Virus record (IMG/VR): IMGVR_UViG_3300008050_000244
Location: 1 to 27,152 of that record
Length of the DNA: 27,152 bases
From: a virus
Strand: one strand, 5' to 3'
Part shown: positions 25,162 through 27,152 of the stretch, in pieces
Numbering within the stretch: the stretch's first letter is position 1
How the letters are laid out: every line of letters starts with the position of its first letter
Program-made: the position numbers and the translations under genes
Notes under the pieces: model-generated
Seen by the model: the letters and a program-made list of their open reading frames with translations, nothing else
The model's database searches: none
Told to the model about the DNA's origin: nothing

Positions 25162-26268
25162 TTAGATTTCGATAGTTAGGACATCGTCAACCACTGTAAG
25201 CTTCTTAAAAAGCTCTACTGGCTGACCAGTCTTCGTTACAGAAGGTCCCGTGAAGGCTCCGCTCGCTGAGTGAGCCTCTACAGTTACGGTATCCTGGGTC
25301 ACTGTTGCTGGATCCAGGTCCTCGCTAAAGGTAATAGTGATGGTCCTTGTGGTTAAGGGAAGGTTAAAATCCCTGTCAGGAGGATCGCTATCTATAACAG
25401 TAAGTGCGCCACTCGGAGAAGTGAGGCCTGTAAGACCGCCAATGACAGAAGTACTTGCTGACGAAGGAACCGACTGGATGGAGCCGGTTCCAGTAGTGAA
25501 GCTAAACGAATATGAAGCCGCTAGATAAACTAGCGGCTCTACTGCGAATACGTACTCATCATTAAGCAGGAACCCAGAACCAGTAGCTCTTAACTGCAGT
25601 CCACTATCAAGGCGTCTAAAGCGCCTTGATGTGAGCTTGCCAGTTGTAGCAGAAGGCTCGCCAAGAGAATCAAACCACCACTTATATTTAGCAGTGCCGA
25701 TATCTCCAGCGAGAGTAATCTTCACATGAACTTCGTCTGAAACGGAGCCGAGGTACTGGCCAGCGGGAACAAGGTCTCCAGTAGTACTGGTTACGCTAGC
25801 CTCGTCTATGTCGAAGATTGTTCTCTGGGAAACGCCCCTATCGTCACCAACCTCTGCCTTGCCGATAATATATACGGTGTAGTTGGTATCTGCCGCTAAA
25901 GGCGCCTTCGGGGTTACAACGAGTTTTTGGGAGTAGGGACCTGCGGTTTCGTCAGCCTGACCTAGCACTGGATCAATATCGACCTCAGCGCCAAGGCCGT
26001 CAACGTAAACCACCTTGTAATCCGCAGGCACCGTACCTGTGAATCCAGGGGATTTTAGAAAATAAGAGTTCTCTCCCGTGTCCTGATCGATCCAAATAGC
26101 CTGGTCTGGACCACTGGTCTGATCGAAGTCGGGGCCGTAGATAACTACGTTAGAGATTGCTGAAGTTAGGTCAATGCCAACATCGAACGTAATCTCAATA
26201 TCAGCTCGGACGGGTATCCCCGTCGCTAGGTCGTTCGGATAGACCGCTGTTACTGTTGGTGCTGGCAT
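25162..26268 (-). CDS. Virion protein with bacterial Ig-like (Big_5-type) domains, 368 aa
   Basis: The ATG at 26268 follows GGAGG and begins inside the 3' end of the upstream 70-aa gene. Residues 3-135 match the Big_5/SbsA-like Ig pattern: VTAVYPNDLATGIPVRADI with I-T-F-D, ending in L-V-V-T-P-x-x-P-L-A-A-D-T-N-Y-T-V-Y-I. A second copy starts at about 285 (RTITITFSEDLDPATVTQDT) but stops at LTVVDDVLTIEI, before the usual closing L...Y-x-V strand. The middle (about 140-275) is less clear. Such proteins commonly decorate capsids or form head or neck appendages and may bind surface glycans. Position right after the capsid gene suggests a head decoration or neck fibre. Two perfect 9-bp inverted repeats lie within the gene. 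Confidence 0.88.
   Translation of the reverse strand: MPAPTVTAVYPNDLATGIPVRADIEITFDVGIDLTSAISNVVIYGPDFDQTSGPDQAIWIDQDTGENSYFLKSPGFTGTVPADYKVVYVDGLGAEVDIDPVLGQADETAGPYSQKLVVTPKAPLAADTNYTVYIIGKAEVGDDRGVSQRTIFDIDEASVTSTTGDLVPAGQYLGSVSDEVHVKITLAGDIGTAKYKWWFDSLGEPSATTGKLTSRRFRRLDSGLQLRATGSGFLLNDEYVFAVEPLVYLAASYSFSFTTGTGSIQSVPSSASTSVIGGLTGLTSPSGALTVIDSDPPDRDFNLPLTTRTITITFSEDLDPATVTQDTVTVEAHSASGAFTGPSVTKTGQPVELFKKLTVVDDVLTIEI
25516..25538. repeat. Perfect 9-bp inverted repeat inside the Ig-like gene
   Basis: Arms AGCCGCTAG (25516-25524) and CTAGCGGCT (25530-25538) with loop ATAAA. It lies about 70 bases from the next inverted repeat in the same gene. Confidence 0.85.
25606..25630. repeat. Second perfect 9-bp inverted repeat inside the Ig-like gene
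   Basis: Arms ATCAAGGCG (25606-25614) and CGCCTTGAT (25622-25630) with a 7-nt loop. Coding sequence continues through it. Confidence 0.85.
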
Positions 26269-26413
26269 CAGGCTCCTCCGGCTTAAAAGGCTTGATTTGG
26301 ATGGTTACGAATTCGCCATCTTCTTCGAACTCAGCGAATGCAGGCAAAGAGACAGGTCTTCCAGCTGCGAGGTCTTCTTTTTGTCCCTCGTCAAGATTAG
26401 CACGCCAACTCAT
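26201..26413 (-). CDS. Unknown small protein, 70 aa, overlapping the Ig-like gene
   Basis: I place the start at ATG 26413 (MSWRANLDEG), which has GGAGA 4 nt upstream. The longer frame from 26461 would begin inside the terminator hairpin and is unlikely. The first 45 residues look folded (GQKEDLAAGRPVSLP, FAEFEEDGEFVTIQIKPF). The last 25 are Ser/Asp/Pro-rich and overlap the 368-aa gene by 68 nt in another frame. I recognise no family. Position between the major capsid gene and the Ig-like gene suggests a small head-associated or decoration protein, but that is only context. Confidence 0.65.
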   Translation of the reverse strand: MSWRANLDEGQKEDLAAGRPVSLPAFAEFEEDGEFVTIQIKPFKPEEPDASTNSNSGLSERPSDGDTRPS

Positions 26414-26417
26414 AGGT

Positions 26418-26422
26418 TCTCC
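26418..26422 (-). promoter_or_regulatory. Ribosome-binding site for the 70-aa gene
   Basis: GGAGA on the minus strand, 4 nt before ATG at 26413, and 10 nt after the U-tract of the terminator. It supports the shorter start over the one at 26461. Confidence 0.65.
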
Positions 26423-26432
26423 AGGATAAAGT

Positions 26433-26465
26433 AAAAGGGGTGAGGCCCCGAAAGACCTCACCCCT
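26433..26465 (-). terminator. Intrinsic terminator after the major capsid gene
   Basis: A perfect 10-bp stem (26456-26465 with 26436-26445, AGGGGTGAGG and complement) has a 10-nt loop and is followed on the minus strand by TTTTAC. It lies 26 bases past the capsid stop and just before the ribosome-binding site of the next gene. It should cut downstream transcription relative to the capsid gene. Confidence 0.88.
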
Positions 26466-26491
26466 CAAAGTTTACCAGAGTTGCGCTTTGA

Positions 26492-27152
26492 TTACACTAC
26501 AGGAGTAGCTGGGTCAATCGCAGCAGCAGTCACAGCCGCAGCCTGAACAGTACCGTTGAAGAAGTTCTCCTCAAGAGCAACGTTCTTGAATACGCCAACG
26601 CCCTGGCCTTCGTGTGCAACGGCGAAGCCGTAGCGCTCACGAATCTTGACCTTGACAGTCTCAACACTCTCGTCCCGCCACTCAACGGTGGTCGGGTCCT
26701 CGTCCACGAGGTAGAAGCCTACGTTTCCTTCGGATAGAAGGAAGATATCACCGAGGTTGCTCTCGGGATCGTAAGTCACCAGTGGGGAGGTGATGATGTT
26801 GAGGTTGATGCCAGCGTAAGAAGGCATACGGAAGGCGGAGTTAGCGCGGTTGCTACGCTCCGCAAGAGCCGTCGGAGTGTCGCCGGACGGAGTACCGCCT
26901 GGAACAATTCTCTGACCTCTAGATGGACCCTGTCCACCCATAGCTCCGTTACTCCAGCCAGCCTGCGGACCGGGGTTGCCGGACCATCCACCGAAGTAGC
27001 TTCCGCCACCATGGTTGATGAGCATCGCTCGCATAACCGGGTCCTGAACAAACTTGTAGAAGAACAGTGGGTTCATAAGAAGAGTCGTAGCCGTGAAGCC
27101 CTCCTCTGACATATGAGCCATCGCTCGTAGCAGGTCGTCCATTCGCATAGAA
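26492..27152 (-). CDS. Major capsid protein, C-terminal part (5' end outside window)
   Basis: The frame is open through the right edge (no stop before the first Met at 27148), so the 218 residues from that Met are the C-terminal part of a longer protein. The visible pattern fits HK97-fold capsid proteins of large phages: an LLMNPLFFYKFVQDPVMRAM helix, a long loop, then INLNIITSPLVTYDP, D-I-F-L-L-S-E, V-D-E-D-P-T-T-V-E-W, KIRERYGFAVAHEGQGVG and V-F-K-N-V. By family knowledge the R-E-R-Y-G and K-N-(V/I) elements belong to the A-domain and the final strand. About 47 residues of the loop (46-92 from the first visible Met) are strongly Gly/Asn/Pro/Trp-rich. A strong terminator follows, as expected for the most abundant product. 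Confidence 0.78.
   Translation of the reverse strand, partial: SMRMDDLLRAMAHMSEEGFTATTLLMNPLFFYKFVQDPVMRAMLINHGGGSYFGGWSGNPGPQAGWSNGAMGGQGPSRGQRIVPGGTPSGDTPTALAERSNRANSAFRMPSYAGINLNIITSPLVTYDPESNLGDIFLLSEGNVGFYLVDEDPTTVEWRDESVETVKVKIRERYGFAVAHEGQGVGVFKNVALEENFFNGTVQAAAVTAAAIDPATPVV

Noticed and set aside
26414-26461. Longer start at 26461 for the small gene after the capsid gene (86 aa)
   Set aside because: That ATG lies inside the terminator stem and has no ribosome site; ATG 26413 has GGAGA at the right distance.
1-27152. tRNA genes, CRISPR arrays, insertion sequences, integration sites
   Set aside because: I saw no cloverleaf-like sequences, no regularly spaced direct repeats and no transposase or integrase frames; nearly every base is coding.

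Overview
The window is a contiguous piece of the virion-structure module of a large tailed phage with a contractile tail (Caudoviricetes, myovirus morphology). All 15 genes lie on the minus strand with almost no space between them. The myovirus call rests on a clear tail sheath gene directly followed by a tail tube gene, next to a major capsid protein. Base composition is roughly balanced. Shine-Dalgarno sites are strong (GGAGG/AAGGAG) and two intrinsic terminators are canonical, so a bacterial host is clear, but nothing identifies which one. I see no tRNA, integrase, CRISPR array or host gene.

In the direction of transcription (right to left) the layout is as follows. (1) The C-terminal part of a major capsid protein, running off the right edge and followed by a strong terminator. 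(2) A 70-aa unknown overlapping an Ig-like (Big_5) virion protein. (3) Three genes in the connector and neck position: a 357-aa protein, a 194-aa Cys-cluster protein and a 276-aa putative tail terminator. (4) The 767-aa tail sheath and the 225-aa tail tube, followed by a second terminator. (5) Two further tube-like proteins of 377 and 223 aa. (6) Two small genes in the tail-assembly-chaperone position, 282 and 229 aa. (7) Three giant coupled genes of 1377, 1732 and at least 2290 aa.

The giant genes are the most interesting part. The leftmost one has an ATG at 6871 and stays open to base 1. It carries a complete M23 (LytM-type) zinc endopeptidase domain and a baseplate-hub-like beta domain, so it should form the cell-wall-degrading tip of the tail. 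The 1377-aa protein follows the chaperones, where a tape measure is expected, and has several Gly/Ala-rich hydrophobic segments. The 1732-aa protein lies between them. It contains, in the right order, short motifs that resemble the catalytic double-psi beta-barrels of multisubunit-type RNA polymerases: a K-x6-K-G segment, R-x-P-T-L, and D-F-D-S-D in place of DFDGD. If real, this would be a virion-packaged RNA polymerase encoded in the tail-tip cassette of a myovirus. This is a hypothesis from motifs read by eye, not an established call.

Expression appears to be tuned by translational coupling (TAATG and TAAATG junctions) and by two terminators that each sit just upstream of the ribosome-binding site of the next gene. 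One follows the capsid gene and one follows the tube gene, the two products needed in the highest copy number. There is no gene-free stretch longer than about 80 bases.
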